Shown here piece by piece: positions 1 to 9,133 of a stretch of 64,000 nt of DNA. Made by a program: the position numbers and the translations under genes. Positions within the stretch are counted from its first letter, which is position 1. Each line of letters begins with the position of its first letter. The DNA is from Gillisia hiemivivida (GTDB lineage Bacteria > Bacteroidota > Bacteroidia > Flavobacteriales > Flavobacteriaceae). The stretch covers positions 1-64,000 of the forward strand of contig NZ_VORY01000009.1 of assembly GCF_007997295.1 (NCBI RefSeq), read 5' to 3'. The notes under the pieces were generated by a model that made no database searches, was not told the origin of the DNA, and worked only from the letters and a program-made list of their open reading frames with translations.

Positions 1-105
1 TCAGCAGAATCATTCAACGCAAAAATAAAAGCCTTTAGAGCACAGTTCAGAGGAGTAAAAAATGTAGAATTCTTCCTCTACAGATTAACCACAATTTTTG
101 CATAA
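1..105 (+). CDS. Transposase, C-terminal fragment (5' end outside window)
   Basis: Open from the first base to TAA at 103-105, giving 34 residues that include AESFNAKIKAFR and FFLYRLTTIFA. From memory this resembles the C-terminus of ISL3-like (ISAon1-type) transposases common in Bacteroidetes. The catalytic core lies outside the window, so family and integrity cannot be judged. A terminator hairpin follows at 158-198. I did not identify a terminal inverted repeat. Confidence 0.65.
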   Translation, partial: SAESFNAKIKAFRAQFRGVKNVEFFLYRLTTIFA

Positions 106-157
106 ACACAACAATTAGTCATGATCCTTTATTTTAATTATTGAATTCTTCATTATC

Positions 158-198
158 AAAAAAAGCTTTTTAGAACAATATTCTAAAGAGCTTTTTTT
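158..198 (+). terminator. Intrinsic terminator after the transposase
   Basis: The arms AAAAAAGCTTTTTAGAA and TTCTAAAGAGCTTTTTT form a long stem around a CAATA loop and end in a T run. It is nearly symmetrical, so it could stop transcription from either side, and it insulates atpD from the insertion sequence. Confidence 0.75.
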
Positions 199-336
199 AC
201 TTAAAACGCATCTGATGTTTAGCTAATTATATGTCTGTAGCTGGTTTTATTATTGTTATAGGCTTCCAATTACATGAAAATTAGAATCTTCAAAAAAAGT
301 TGTGCTTTAGCCTATATGATTTTATAAAGAAAAAAC

Positions 337-344
337 TATATTTG
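337..344 (+). promoter_or_regulatory. Bacteroidetes -7 promoter element for atpD
   Basis: TATATTTG matches the Bacteroidetes -7 consensus TAnnTTTG exactly, 82 nt before the atpD ATG. I see no clear TTG/TTTG -33 element at the usual spacing, so the call rests on the -7 match and position. Confidence 0.55.
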
Positions 345-423
345 CAGCCTGAAAATAGGTTAAGATAAATTCATTTTTATCCAACATATCTCAAAGATTT
401 CAATATTAAACATAAAGAATTAG

Positions 424-1938
<1,515 letters not shown>

Positions 1939-2019
1939 ACTAGTATTTAGGTTTGAGATATTAGAATTGAGAGATCATTTTTCTAATTACTTAATACTAA
2001 CTACTCAATACTAAAAAAT

Positions 2020-2307
2020 ATGTATTTAGAAATAGTTACTCCGGAAGCAGTTGTATTTGGTGCAGAAGTAGTCTCGGTAATAGTTCCCGGAATGGATGGG
2101 GAATTTCAGATGTTAAATCATCATGCTGCAATTGTTTCACTTCTAGTAGAAGGAGAAGTAAAGATCGATCTAGTTTCGGCCAGTCCTGAAATGCTAAAAA
2201 GTTTGCCTTCAGCTTTCAGAAAAGAAGCTAACAATGTACTTTTCTACCCAATTAAAGGTGGGGTGCTTGAAATGAAAGATAATAAAGCGATCGTATTAGC
2301 TGATTAA
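2020..2307 (+). CDS. atpC: F1F0 ATP synthase subunit epsilon (short form)
   Basis: This is the epsilon subunit of the F1 central stalk. The 95 residues begin MYLEIVTPEAVVFG and include the typical PGMDGEFQMLNHHAAIVSLL segment of the N-terminal beta-sandwich. The protein ends after that domain, so the C-terminal two-helix regulatory domain of about 40 residues found in E. coli epsilon is absent. Short epsilon subunits are, as I recall, usual in this group. It is the second gene of the atpDC pair and is followed directly by a terminator. Confidence 0.95.
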   Translation: MYLEIVTPEAVVFGAEVVSVIVPGMDGEFQMLNHHAAIVSLLVEGEVKIDLVSASPEMLKSLPSAFRKEANNVLFYPIKGGVLEMKDNKAIVLAD

Positions 2308-2328
2308 TTAGCTATATAATGATATTAG

Positions 2329-2357
2329 AAAGCCTGTTGAACTTCAACAGGCTTTTT
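2329..2357 (+). terminator. Intrinsic terminator of atpDC
   Basis: The arms AAAGCCTGTTGAA and TTCAACAGGCTTT form a nearly loopless stem, followed by a T run about 20 bp after the atpC stop. Confidence 0.9.
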
Positions 2358-2405
2358 TGTTGCATATAAAGCTCACATTTCGACATGCTCAATGTGACAA
2401 AATGT

Positions 2406-2664
2406 TGTCATCCTGAGCCTGTCAAAGGATCTCAATGAATCAGAATTTGTATTTACAAGAGATTCCTCCTTCGTCGGAATGACAAATAAAAAGAATGTCA
2501 TCCTGAGCCTGTCGAAGGACCTCAATGAAGCAGAATTTGTATTTACAAGAGATTCCTCCTTCGTCGAAATGACAAATAAAAAGAATGTCATCCTGAGCCT
2601 GTCGAAGGATCTCAATGAATCAGAATTTGTATTTACAAGAGATTCCTCCTTCGTCGGAATGACA
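2406..2664. repeat. Three tandem ~90-bp intergenic repeats with inverted ends
   Basis: Units start at 2406, 2496 and 2586, an exact 90-bp spacing; the last copy is shortened after 2664. Each begins TGTCATCCTGAGCCTGTC and ends TCCTTCGTC(G/A)(G/A)AATGACA, so its outer ends are inverted (TGTCAT...ATGACA) and the stem can extend through GAAGGA/TCCTTC. Copies differ at a few bases only. The phrase belongs to a dispersed intergenic repeat type common in Bacteroidetes genomes. Copies this similar suggest recent local amplification. Confidence 0.9.
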
Positions 2665-2741
2665 ATTAGTATGGATATCTTTAATCTATCGAAAAGTCTT
2701 CCTTTTGATAACAATTTTCTCATAAGCCTGAGTCAGGCTTT

Positions 2742-4514
2742 TTACTTCCCTGCCAACCAATTCTGTCTGGCAGTAACCGCTTTTTTATCGGCATTCTCAT
2801 CTATATTGATGCTATAAGTTGGATCTTTAGAAAGTGTAACCTTGGTTTTAGCTTCCTTCTTATCTCTCATATAAATCAAATTCAGTACAGTTTCGGGTTT
2901 GCTTTCTTTTATGATCTTCTCCCAATCTTCCATAGAGGAAATAGGGTTTCCATTCACAGTAGTTATTTGATCTCCGCTATTTAATTTCGCATTATAAGCC
3001 GGGCTATCAATTTTAGGATTGCTGGTTATTTGTACTAAACTGTCATTAGCTTTCAGTGACGCTCCAAAATATCCTTTATCAACATCTTGAGTCAGCTTTA
3101 AACCCACTGTTTTAAATAGCTCAGCATACTTAGGCATTTCGCTTTTATAGATATAATTTCCAAAGAATTCATCTGCAACTGCAGCTCCTGCATATTTAGC
3201 AAGGCTTTTATGAAGATCCTCAATAGTATAAGAAACCTCTGTTTTACCATACTTCTTCCAAACTTGTTTCATATAATCATCTAGATTCAAGCCTTTGCTT
3301 CTAAGGCTAAGGTCGAGTGCTAATCCAAGTACACTTCCGTAGGAATAATAGGAAATAAACGTGTTTTCTCTATTTACAGGATCTACAGAGGTGGCAGCAT
3401 CTACAAATGGAGCCTGGTAACTCATTTCTATAGGATTAAAATAAGCTCTGGCTGGGGAATTCCAAACGTAGTTGAAAGTGCCATTTAAGCTCTTGATGTA
3501 TTCTTCGGCAGTCAAAATATTGGCTCTATGAAGAATTAGATTGGTGTAGTAACTAGTGAAACCTTCAGCAAACCATAAAGATCCAGACATGTTAGCTTCA
3601 GAAAAATCGAATGCTTCCAGATCGTAAGGTCTAATTCGCTCAACATTCCATGAATGAAAAAATTCATGGGAAACAGTGCCTATATTCCCTTTCATTCCTC
3701 CATCTGCTAAACCTTCGGTATCAGTTAAAATAGTACTGTTTCTATGCTCCATTCCATCTCCTGATGCATTTGGCAGATAACAAGCGATAAATGTGTATTC
3801 GTTGTAATCAAAGTCTGGTAATTCTCCAAAAACTTGTTTTTCTTGCTCTACTATTCGCTTTACTTGATCGAAATACTCATCCAATTCCGCATCAGTACCA
3901 TTGTGATGTAATACAAATCGAATATTCTTTCCGTCCAACTTGAATTCTCTTAAGCTGAAGTCGCTCAACTCGGTTGGGCTATCCATGAAATAGTACATGT
4001 CTGTTGCCATATACGTATTTCCTTCGACTGGCTTAAGTTGGGTAGCAACTTTCCAGTTAGAACCTTCTGGAGAATTGAAGGTTATTTCTAAAGGTCTATG
4101 CTGAAGTTCTTCTGCATACATAAAAGTTGCAGGCATATTTAAATGAGCATGTGTGTTGTCTATTTGAGAATAGGTGCCGTCTGCCCGATTTCCAAATAAA
4201 GTATATTCTACATTCACGGTTCCATCATGGCCAGTTATATTCCAGGAATATGGATCCTTTCTTGTCACTTCCAATTTGTTTCCTTTACTATCTGTAGCCT
4301 TGAATCCATATACATTTTTAGCAAATTCATGAATTGCATATCTTCCAGGGGAAGATCTACTCATGGAAACAACAAGTTCATGTGATTTAACATTAGGAAA
4401 AGTTGCTTTTATGTTGGCTTCATGATGAACTGCATTATCGAAAGAGATCTCGTAAGTATTGGTTTGGGCGAATGAGACAGCCGAAATAAGTAGTAGAAAT
4501 AAAAATTTACGCAT
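2742..4514 (-). CDS. M61 family (glycyl aminopeptidase-like) metallopeptidase with PDZ domain
   Basis: This is a secreted zinc peptidase. A signal peptide (MRKFLFLLLISAVSFAQ) leads 590 residues. The zinc site is HEFFH at 283-287 in the M61 context HEFFHSWNVERIRP, with the third ligand probably Glu317 in WFAEGFTSYY. A PDZ domain occupies about 475-560 (SPAYNAKLNSGDQITTVNG). M61 enzymes remove N-terminal residues, with a preference for Gly or Ala in characterised members. It stands alone on the minus strand next to an HTH/DUF2975 operon, and no functional link is evident. Confidence 0.92.
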   Translation of the reverse strand: MRKFLFLLLISAVSFAQTNTYEISFDNAVHHEANIKATFPNVKSHELVVSMSRSSPGRYAIHEFAKNVYGFKATDSKGNKLEVTRKDPYSWNITGHDGTVNVEYTLFGNRADGTYSQIDNTHAHLNMPATFMYAEELQHRPLEITFNSPEGSNWKVATQLKPVEGNTYMATDMYYFMDSPTELSDFSLREFKLDGKNIRFVLHHNGTDAELDEYFDQVKRIVEQEKQVFGELPDFDYNEYTFIACYLPNASGDGMEHRNSTILTDTEGLADGGMKGNIGTVSHEFFHSWNVERIRPYDLEAFDFSEANMSGSLWFAEGFTSYYTNLILHRANILTAEEYIKSLNGTFNYVWNSPARAYFNPIEMSYQAPFVDAATSVDPVNRENTFISYYSYGSVLGLALDLSLRSKGLNLDDYMKQVWKKYGKTEVSYTIEDLHKSLAKYAGAAVADEFFGNYIYKSEMPKYAELFKTVGLKLTQDVDKGYFGASLKANDSLVQITSNPKIDSPAYNAKLNSGDQITTVNGNPISSMEDWEKIIKESKPETVLNLIYMRDKKEAKTKVTLSKDPTYSINIDENADKKAVTARQNWLAGK

Positions 4515-4565
4515 AGTAATATTTGGTTTTAGGCTCTAAAATAAGGAATAAGCTAATGTCTTTAA

Positions 4566-4775
4566 TTAATCTTCATCGATATATTCCAGAATATCTCCAG
4601 GTTGACATTCCAGAACTTTGCAAATGGCTTCTAAAGTGGAGAACCGTACTGCTTTGGCTTTACCTGTTTTGAGTATAGATAGATTGGCGGTGGTAATGTT
4701 TATGGCTTCAGCCAGTTCATAGCTTTTCATGCCTCTTCTTTCAAGAACAGTATCTAGGTTTATTATTATGGGCAT
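4566..4775 (-). CDS. Small XRE/Cro-type HTH regulator
   Basis: This 69-residue protein is a single helix-turn-helix domain: YELAEAINITTANLSILKTGKA forms the HTH and FSTLEAICKVLECQPGDILEY closes the fold, as in YozG/HTH_26 regulators. It is the last gene of a minus-strand run, 4 bp after a DUF2975 membrane protein. DUF2975 genes are commonly paired with this regulator type. It probably binds the palindrome at 5834-5850 upstream of the operon, which would be autoregulation (inference). Nothing suggests a toxin-antitoxin pair. Confidence 0.9.
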   Translation of the reverse strand: MPIIINLDTVLERRGMKSYELAEAINITTANLSILKTGKAKAVRFSTLEAICKVLECQPGDILEYIDED

Positions 4776-4779
4776 AATT

Positions 4780-5304
4780 TTATACTGTTAATTCGTTTTC
4801 GTCTCTTAGGTCTTTTGCTTTTTTGAAAATATAACTGAGATAAATAAAAAATAAACCCGTACAAAGAGCCATCAACTTCGAGTCGAAAGAAAATAGATGA
4901 ATTCCAGTTGATTCACTTTTCTCAAAAACCACGTTTGAAAACACATTAAAAATTGATTTTAGAATTATTAGTAGGATAATCAATTGTCCTAAAAGTTTGA
5001 GGCTCAAAATTTGAAAATGACTGAACAGCGGAGAGTCAAATAGTGAAACTACTAATTTTTTGAATACATATAGACTATAGATAAATCCAAGATGTAAAAT
5101 TATTGATGAAATAATTAACGCGACTATAGCGAATTTCCACTCAAAAAAAGGAACTCCTAATAATTCTGCTAAGAATTTTGATTCAGGAAAAAAGGGTACA
5201 AAAAGAATTCCTGTAATATTTAATCCAACAGATATTATTACAATTATAAATATAAAATTCAGAAAGAATTTTAATGGTTGGAGAGGTGTATTGATCGATT
5301 TCAT
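4780..5304 (-). CDS. DUF2975 family membrane protein (second copy)
   Basis: This is a 174-residue integral membrane protein with about four hydrophobic segments (near 12-32, 50-72, 100-122 and 140-160). It shares FTHFQI/FSHFQILSLKLLGQLIILLIIL and the C-terminal KDLRDENELTV with the upstream gene (5315-5830), so the two are tandem duplicates. Function is unknown. The family's regular linkage to XRE regulators suggests a membrane sensor or cofactor for the regulator (inference). It sits 10 bp after its paralogue and 4 bp before the HTH gene. Confidence 0.85.
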   Translation of the reverse strand: MKSINTPLQPLKFFLNFIFIIVIISVGLNITGILFVPFFPESKFLAELLGVPFFEWKFAIVALIISSIILHLGFIYSLYVFKKLVVSLFDSPLFSHFQILSLKLLGQLIILLIILKSIFNVFSNVVFEKSESTGIHLFSFDSKLMALCTGLFFIYLSYIFKKAKDLRDENELTV

Positions 5305-5314
5305 TTTCTTCAGT

Positions 5315-5830
5315 TTAAACAGTTAATTCGTTTTCGTCTTTTAATTTTTTCGCATTTTCAAAAGCCTTGCTCAAAAAAATAAAGAATAAGCCAATGGCAA
5401 GTATAAACCAGAAAGAGCCAAAGGAAAAATTTATTTTTATTCCTATCCTTCCTTCTCCCTCAATAATTATTGGGGTAATAAAATTTACTATCCCTTGCAA
5501 TATTGTAATAAGAATTATAAGCTGGCCAATATTTTTAAGTGATGCAATTTGAAAATGAGTAAACAATCTTCCCTTAAAAAAATTTCGTACTAATTTTCTT
5601 AAAATATAAATGGTATATATAAATAATCCAGCAATAATCATTTGAACGGAAATTAAAATAGATGAAGGAGTATCGAAAGTTATAATCTTTGTTCCATTTA
5701 TATTTAAAGGAGAAAAGTTTTCACCAGTTACTAATTGAATAACAAAAAAGAAAACTGATACAGTTAAACCAATTACTAAGAAATAAAGGCAAATGTCTAG
5801 AATGGTTTTCAATAAAATAGGTAGTTTCAT
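5315..5830 (-). CDS. DUF2975 family membrane protein (first copy)
   Basis: This 171-residue protein has four predicted membrane helices and is the first gene of the three-gene minus-strand operon. It is clearly homologous to the next gene, with a shared central FTHFQIASLKNIGQLIILI motif and the same KDENELTV C-terminus. The ATG at 5830 lies only 3 nt after a perfect 17-bp palindrome and about 20 nt after a TTG-N19-TAGGTTTG promoter, so the 5' leader is very short. The function of the family is not established. Confidence 0.85.
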   Translation of the reverse strand: MKLPILLKTILDICLYFLVIGLTVSVFFFVIQLVTGENFSPLNINGTKIITFDTPSSILISVQMIIAGLFIYTIYILRKLVRNFFKGRLFTHFQIASLKNIGQLIILITILQGIVNFITPIIIEGEGRIGIKINFSFGSFWFILAIGLFFIFLSKAFENAKKLKDENELTV

Positions 5831-5833
5831 AAA

Positions 5834-5850
5834 TTATCGTTTTACGATAA
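5834..5850 (-). promoter_or_regulatory. Perfect 17-bp palindrome, operator candidate for the DUF2975-HTH operon
   Basis: TTATCGT-TTT-ACGATAA is a perfect inverted repeat with 7-bp arms. It lies between the -7 element (5851-5858) and the start codon (5830) and covers the expected transcription start. A dimeric HTH regulator bound here would block transcription. The operon's own 69-residue regulator is the obvious candidate (inference). Confidence 0.75.
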
Positions 5851-5880
5851 CAAACCTAGCATAAAATTATTGATTAACAA
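5851..5880 (-). promoter_or_regulatory. Promoter of the DUF2975-HTH operon
   Basis: On the minus strand, TTG (5880-5878), 19 nt, then TAGGTTTG (5858-5851) fits the Bacteroidetes arrangement of a -33 TTG and a -7 TAnnTTTG. The transcript would start a few bases later, inside the palindrome. Confidence 0.75.
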
Positions 5881-5991
5881 TAATTAATTTTATGTTTTAG
5901 ATAATTTTACATGCTAAAAAGCAGAATGAAATTTGTTAAATGATCTTAATTTTATATGGGGCTAGTGTTCCCATTCCTCGATAATATCTAT

Positions 5992-5999
5992 TATATTTG
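5992..5999 (+). promoter_or_regulatory. -7 promoter element for the mrp operon
   Basis: TATATTTG is an exact TAnnTTTG match 25 nt before the mrpA ATG. No convincing -33 partner is visible. Confidence 0.6.
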
Positions 6000-6024
6000 C
6001 GTGAAATTGAATTTTTAGTCACCT

Positions 6025-8331
6025 ATGCTATTAGCCATACTTTTAGGTTTTGCCTTTTCTATATTCCTGGTATTTACCGGGAAATTTTTTAAAGGAAGAA
6101 TTTCCATTCTGGCTGCAGGGATTCCATTGGCACTATTTGTATACTTTGCTCAATTTATTGGGCGAATTTCTGATGGAGAAGTAATTACTCAATTTCACTC
6201 CTGGATTCCAGCTTTTGGTGTAAATCTTGGTTTTACCTTAGACGGACTGTCCCTTCTGTTTTCCTTAATGATCACCGGAATCGGATTTCTGGTTTTTGTA
6301 TATACTTCTGCATATTTAAAGGGTCACAAATATCTGGATAGGTTTTACGGATATCTAAGTATGTTTATGGCCGCGATGCTCGGTCTTGTGCTATCCGATA
6401 ATCTTATCTCACTTTTTGTTTTTTGGGAACTAACTAGTATCTCGTCATTTTTCCTAATTGGATTTAATAATACGAGTAGGGAATCAAGAAAATCTGCTTT
6501 AATAGCCTTAGCAATTACTGGAATTGGAGGTCTTTCTTTATTAGTTGGATCGATATTTTTAGGATCTATTACAGGAACTTATAGCATTGCAGAAATGCTA
6601 ACAATGAATCCTGAGATAGCTTCTAATCCGTATTATATATTAATAGTGGCACTCATTTTTGGAGCTGCCTTTACAAAATCGGCGCAATTCCCTTTCCATT
6701 TCTGGTTACCGGGAGCAATGAAAGCACCAACTCCTGTATCTACATATTTGCACTCTGCAACAATGGTAAAAGCAGGGATCTATCTTCTAATGAGATTAAC
6801 TCCAGTATTAGGAGATCATGAATTTTGGAATACCACCTTAATTATTGTTGGAGCTATCACTATGGTTTATTCGGCTATTCACACGCTTTTCAGAACAGAT
6901 CTTAAAGGGGTACTAGCATATTCAACCATTTCGGCATTAGGAATTTTGGTCTTTTTAATTGGTCAAGGTACTGTAGATGCGCTTACTGCGGCAGCGGTAT
7001 TTATTATTGTACACGCTTTATATAAGGCTACACTTTTCCTAATTACAGGTATCATAGATCACCAAACCGGGACAAGAGATACAACTGTTTTACGCGGACT
7101 AAGAAAAGTTTTATTCCCGGTCGCTATCGCTGGATTTTTAGCTGCACTTTCTAGTGCAGGAATACCTCCAACAATTGGATTTATAGGAAAAGAGCTCACT
7201 TACGAATCTACTTTTCATTTTGGAAATATGGCCATTCTTTTGACCGGCTTAATTGTGATCACCAAAATATTATTACTTTATGCTGGGTTTGTTGCTGGTA
7301 TAAAACCATTTACAGGAGCTCTTCCAGAAAGATTTGAAAATACCAAAATGCCTAGTTTTCTAATGTGGCTTCCCCCAGTGATCTTGGCTGTTGGTTGTTT
7401 AGTGTTTGGAATTTTTCCTGGACTAATAGAAGGTTCCTTGGTAAAACCGATGGTTAGTTCTATGGGATTGGACGGAAAGGATATTCATTTAAAATTATTT
7501 CACGGTTTTAATGTTATTTTATTGCTGAGTGTAATCACTATAGCCTTAGGGACAGTTTTATATTTTACGTTGAAGCCAACAAAAAAACTGGAAGCATGGA
7601 TAGCTAAATTCGAAAAGTTTTCCCCTCAAACCATCGTAACGAACTCGTGGGCTTTTTTCTTTAAGTTTTCCAATGGCTGGACAAATTTGTTTCAGAATGG
7701 ATATTTAAGAAATTATGTCGCTACTATAATGGTATTTACTATTGCATTAACAGGCTATTCTTTATTTACTACTGCCAACTACGCTGTAGATTTCAATTCC
7801 TTTTCTCCTATTACTTTTTATGAAGCGGCAACTTCACTTGTAATGCTTGTCGCCATTGGATATACAGTATTTACAAGATCAAGACTGGCTGCTGTTGCAT
7901 CAATGGGTATTATAGGTTATGCCATTTGTATCTTATTCGTAATTTACAGCGCTCCAGATCTAGCAATGACCCAGTTTTCTATAGATACGCTTACGGTGAT
8001 TCTTTTTGTATTGGTGCTCTATAAATTACCAAAATATCTCAAATTATCAGACTATAAGATGAGGATTCGGGATGGCGTACTTTCACTTGCTTTTGGAACC
8101 ATTATAACCCTGCTAATTCTAGAAGTTTTAGCAGAACCGGTAAATAAGGAAGTGAGTGACTATTATGCCGCAAATGCATATATCCTAGCACACGGAAAAA
8201 ATGTAGTGAATGTTATTTTAGTGGATTTTAGAGGAGCGGACACTATGCTTGAAATTTCTGTACTAGCAATTGCAGCGATTGGAGTTTTTGCATTGCTAAA
8301 GTTGAGATTGAAAAAATCCGATCAGCGATAA
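6025..8331 (+). CDS. mrpA: Mrp Na+/H+ antiporter subunit A
   Basis: This is the largest subunit of the multi-subunit cation/proton antiporter, an inner-membrane complex related to respiratory complex I. The 768 residues include the complex-I-like core (FWELTSISSFFLIGF, QFPFHFWLPGAMKAPTPVSTYLHSATMVKAG) and a C-terminal extension (about 600-768) corresponding to the MbhD/MbhE-like part of full-length MrpA (APDLAMTQFSIDTLTVILFVL). It is the first gene of a complete A-G operon ending at 11813. The likely role is Na+ extrusion and pH homeostasis, fitting a marine lifestyle (inference). Confidence 0.95.
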   Translation: MLLAILLGFAFSIFLVFTGKFFKGRISILAAGIPLALFVYFAQFIGRISDGEVITQFHSWIPAFGVNLGFTLDGLSLLFSLMITGIGFLVFVYTSAYLKGHKYLDRFYGYLSMFMAAMLGLVLSDNLISLFVFWELTSISSFFLIGFNNTSRESRKSALIALAITGIGGLSLLVGSIFLGSITGTYSIAEMLTMNPEIASNPYYILIVALIFGAAFTKSAQFPFHFWLPGAMKAPTPVSTYLHSATMVKAGIYLLMRLTPVLGDHEFWNTTLIIVGAITMVYSAIHTLFRTDLKGVLAYSTISALGILVFLIGQGTVDALTAAAVFIIVHALYKATLFLITGIIDHQTGTRDTTVLRGLRKVLFPVAIAGFLAALSSAGIPPTIGFIGKELTYESTFHFGNMAILLTGLIVITKILLLYAGFVAGIKPFTGALPERFENTKMPSFLMWLPPVILAVGCLVFGIFPGLIEGSLVKPMVSSMGLDGKDIHLKLFHGFNVILLLSVITIALGTVLYFTLKPTKKLEAWIAKFEKFSPQTIVTNSWAFFFKFSNGWTNLFQNGYLRNYVATIMVFTIALTGYSLFTTANYAVDFNSFSPITFYEAATSLVMLVAIGYTVFTRSRLAAVASMGIIGYAICILFVIYSAPDLAMTQFSIDTLTVILFVLVLYKLPKYLKLSDYKMRIRDGVLSLAFGTIITLLILEVLAEPVNKEVSDYYAANAYILAHGKNVVNVILVDFRGADTMLEISVLAIAAIGVFALLKLRLKKSDQR

Positions 8332-8362
8332 TGGGTTATGAAATAGATAAAAAATATTAAAG

Positions 8363-8776
8363 ATGAAAACAATAATTTTAAGAACAGCATCTACTTACCT
8401 TTTGCCGCTTTTGCTTATGTTTTCAATATTTATATTGCTAAGGGGTCATTATTCTCCAGGAGGAGGATTTGTAGGCGGTTTGATAGCCTCTATTGCGTTT
8501 GTATTACATGCCTTTGCCAGAGGCTTAGATAACACCAAAGAATTGCTTAAAATACACCCAGGATTTTTAATGCCAATAGGTTTAGCATTGGCATTTCTAG
8601 CTGGTGTAACCCCAGTGCTGTTTTTCGATCTACCATTTATGACAGGGATATGGTATCCAGGTCAATTACCAGTAATAGGTTCTTTAGGCTCTGCATTGTT
8701 TTTTGATCTTGGAGTTTATTTAGTGGTAGTAGGAGTTACTTTAACCATCATATTTACAATCACAGAATCTGCTTAA
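8363..8776 (+). CDS. mrpB: Mrp Na+/H+ antiporter subunit B
   Basis: This 137-residue membrane protein has the MnhB signature RGHYSPGGGFVGGLIASIAF near residues 28-47 and about four helices. It lies 31 bp after mrpA and 3 bp before mrpC. It forms part of the membrane arm of the Mrp complex. Confidence 0.94.
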   Translation: MKTIILRTASTYLLPLLLMFSIFILLRGHYSPGGGFVGGLIASIAFVLHAFARGLDNTKELLKIHPGFLMPIGLALAFLAGVTPVLFFDLPFMTGIWYPGQLPVIGSLGSALFFDLGVYLVVVGVTLTIIFTITESA

Positions 8777-8779
8777 TTC

Positions 8780-9133
8780 ATGGAAGTAATTTTAGCAATA
8801 TTAATTGGAGTATTATACGCAGCGGGGATCTACATGATTCTACGTAGAAGTCTTGTTAAGCTGATACTTGGAATAATTATTTTGGGAAATGGTGCAAATT
8901 TGCTCATATTTTTACTCGGAAGAGTTGTAAAAGGAAGTCCTCCAATTATTCCTGCAGATTCAGATGTATTTCAGTCTGTATATGCAGATCCTGTTCCACA
9001 AGCTCTTATCTTAACTGCAATTGTAATTAGTTTTGGATTGCAGTCTTTTGCAATAATTCTGGTTAAAAGAGCTTATAAAGTGGTGAAAACAGACGATTTA
9101 GATGAAATGAACGCAATAGATAAAGATTCATGA
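8780..9133 (+). CDS. mrpC: Mrp Na+/H+ antiporter subunit C (NuoK-like)
   Basis: This 117-residue protein has three helices and is homologous to NuoK. The segment [19 protein letters not shown] and the later [21 protein letters not shown] are diagnostic. Its end overlaps the mrpD start by 4 bp, indicating translational coupling. Confidence 0.94.
   Translation: MEVILAILIGVLYAAGIYMILRRSLVKLILGIIILGNGANLLIFLLGRVVKGSPPIIPADSDVFQSVYADPVPQALILTAIVISFGLQSFAIILVKRAYKVVKTDDLDEMNAIDKDS

Larger units (their letters stand above)
2308..2741. other. Intergenic region between atpC and the M61 peptidase
   Basis: This 434-bp gap contains the atpC terminator (2329-2357) and three tandem 90-bp repeats (2406-2664). 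ORFs across it on both strands are repeat artefacts reading phrases such as NVILSLSKDL. I see no gene in it. Confidence 0.7.

Noticed and set aside
2406-2664. CRISPR-like array
   Set aside because: The repeats are directly adjacent 90-bp units with no unique spacers, and no cas genes are present.
2373-2817. ORFs on both strands across the tandem repeats (about 112-116 codons)
   Set aside because: They consist of the 90-bp repeat translated three times (phrases such as NVILSLSKDL and FDRLRMT), a known artefact of this repeat type.
4566-5830. Toxin-antitoxin system
   Set aside because: The HTH protein is paired with two polytopic DUF2975 membrane proteins, not with a toxin fold.
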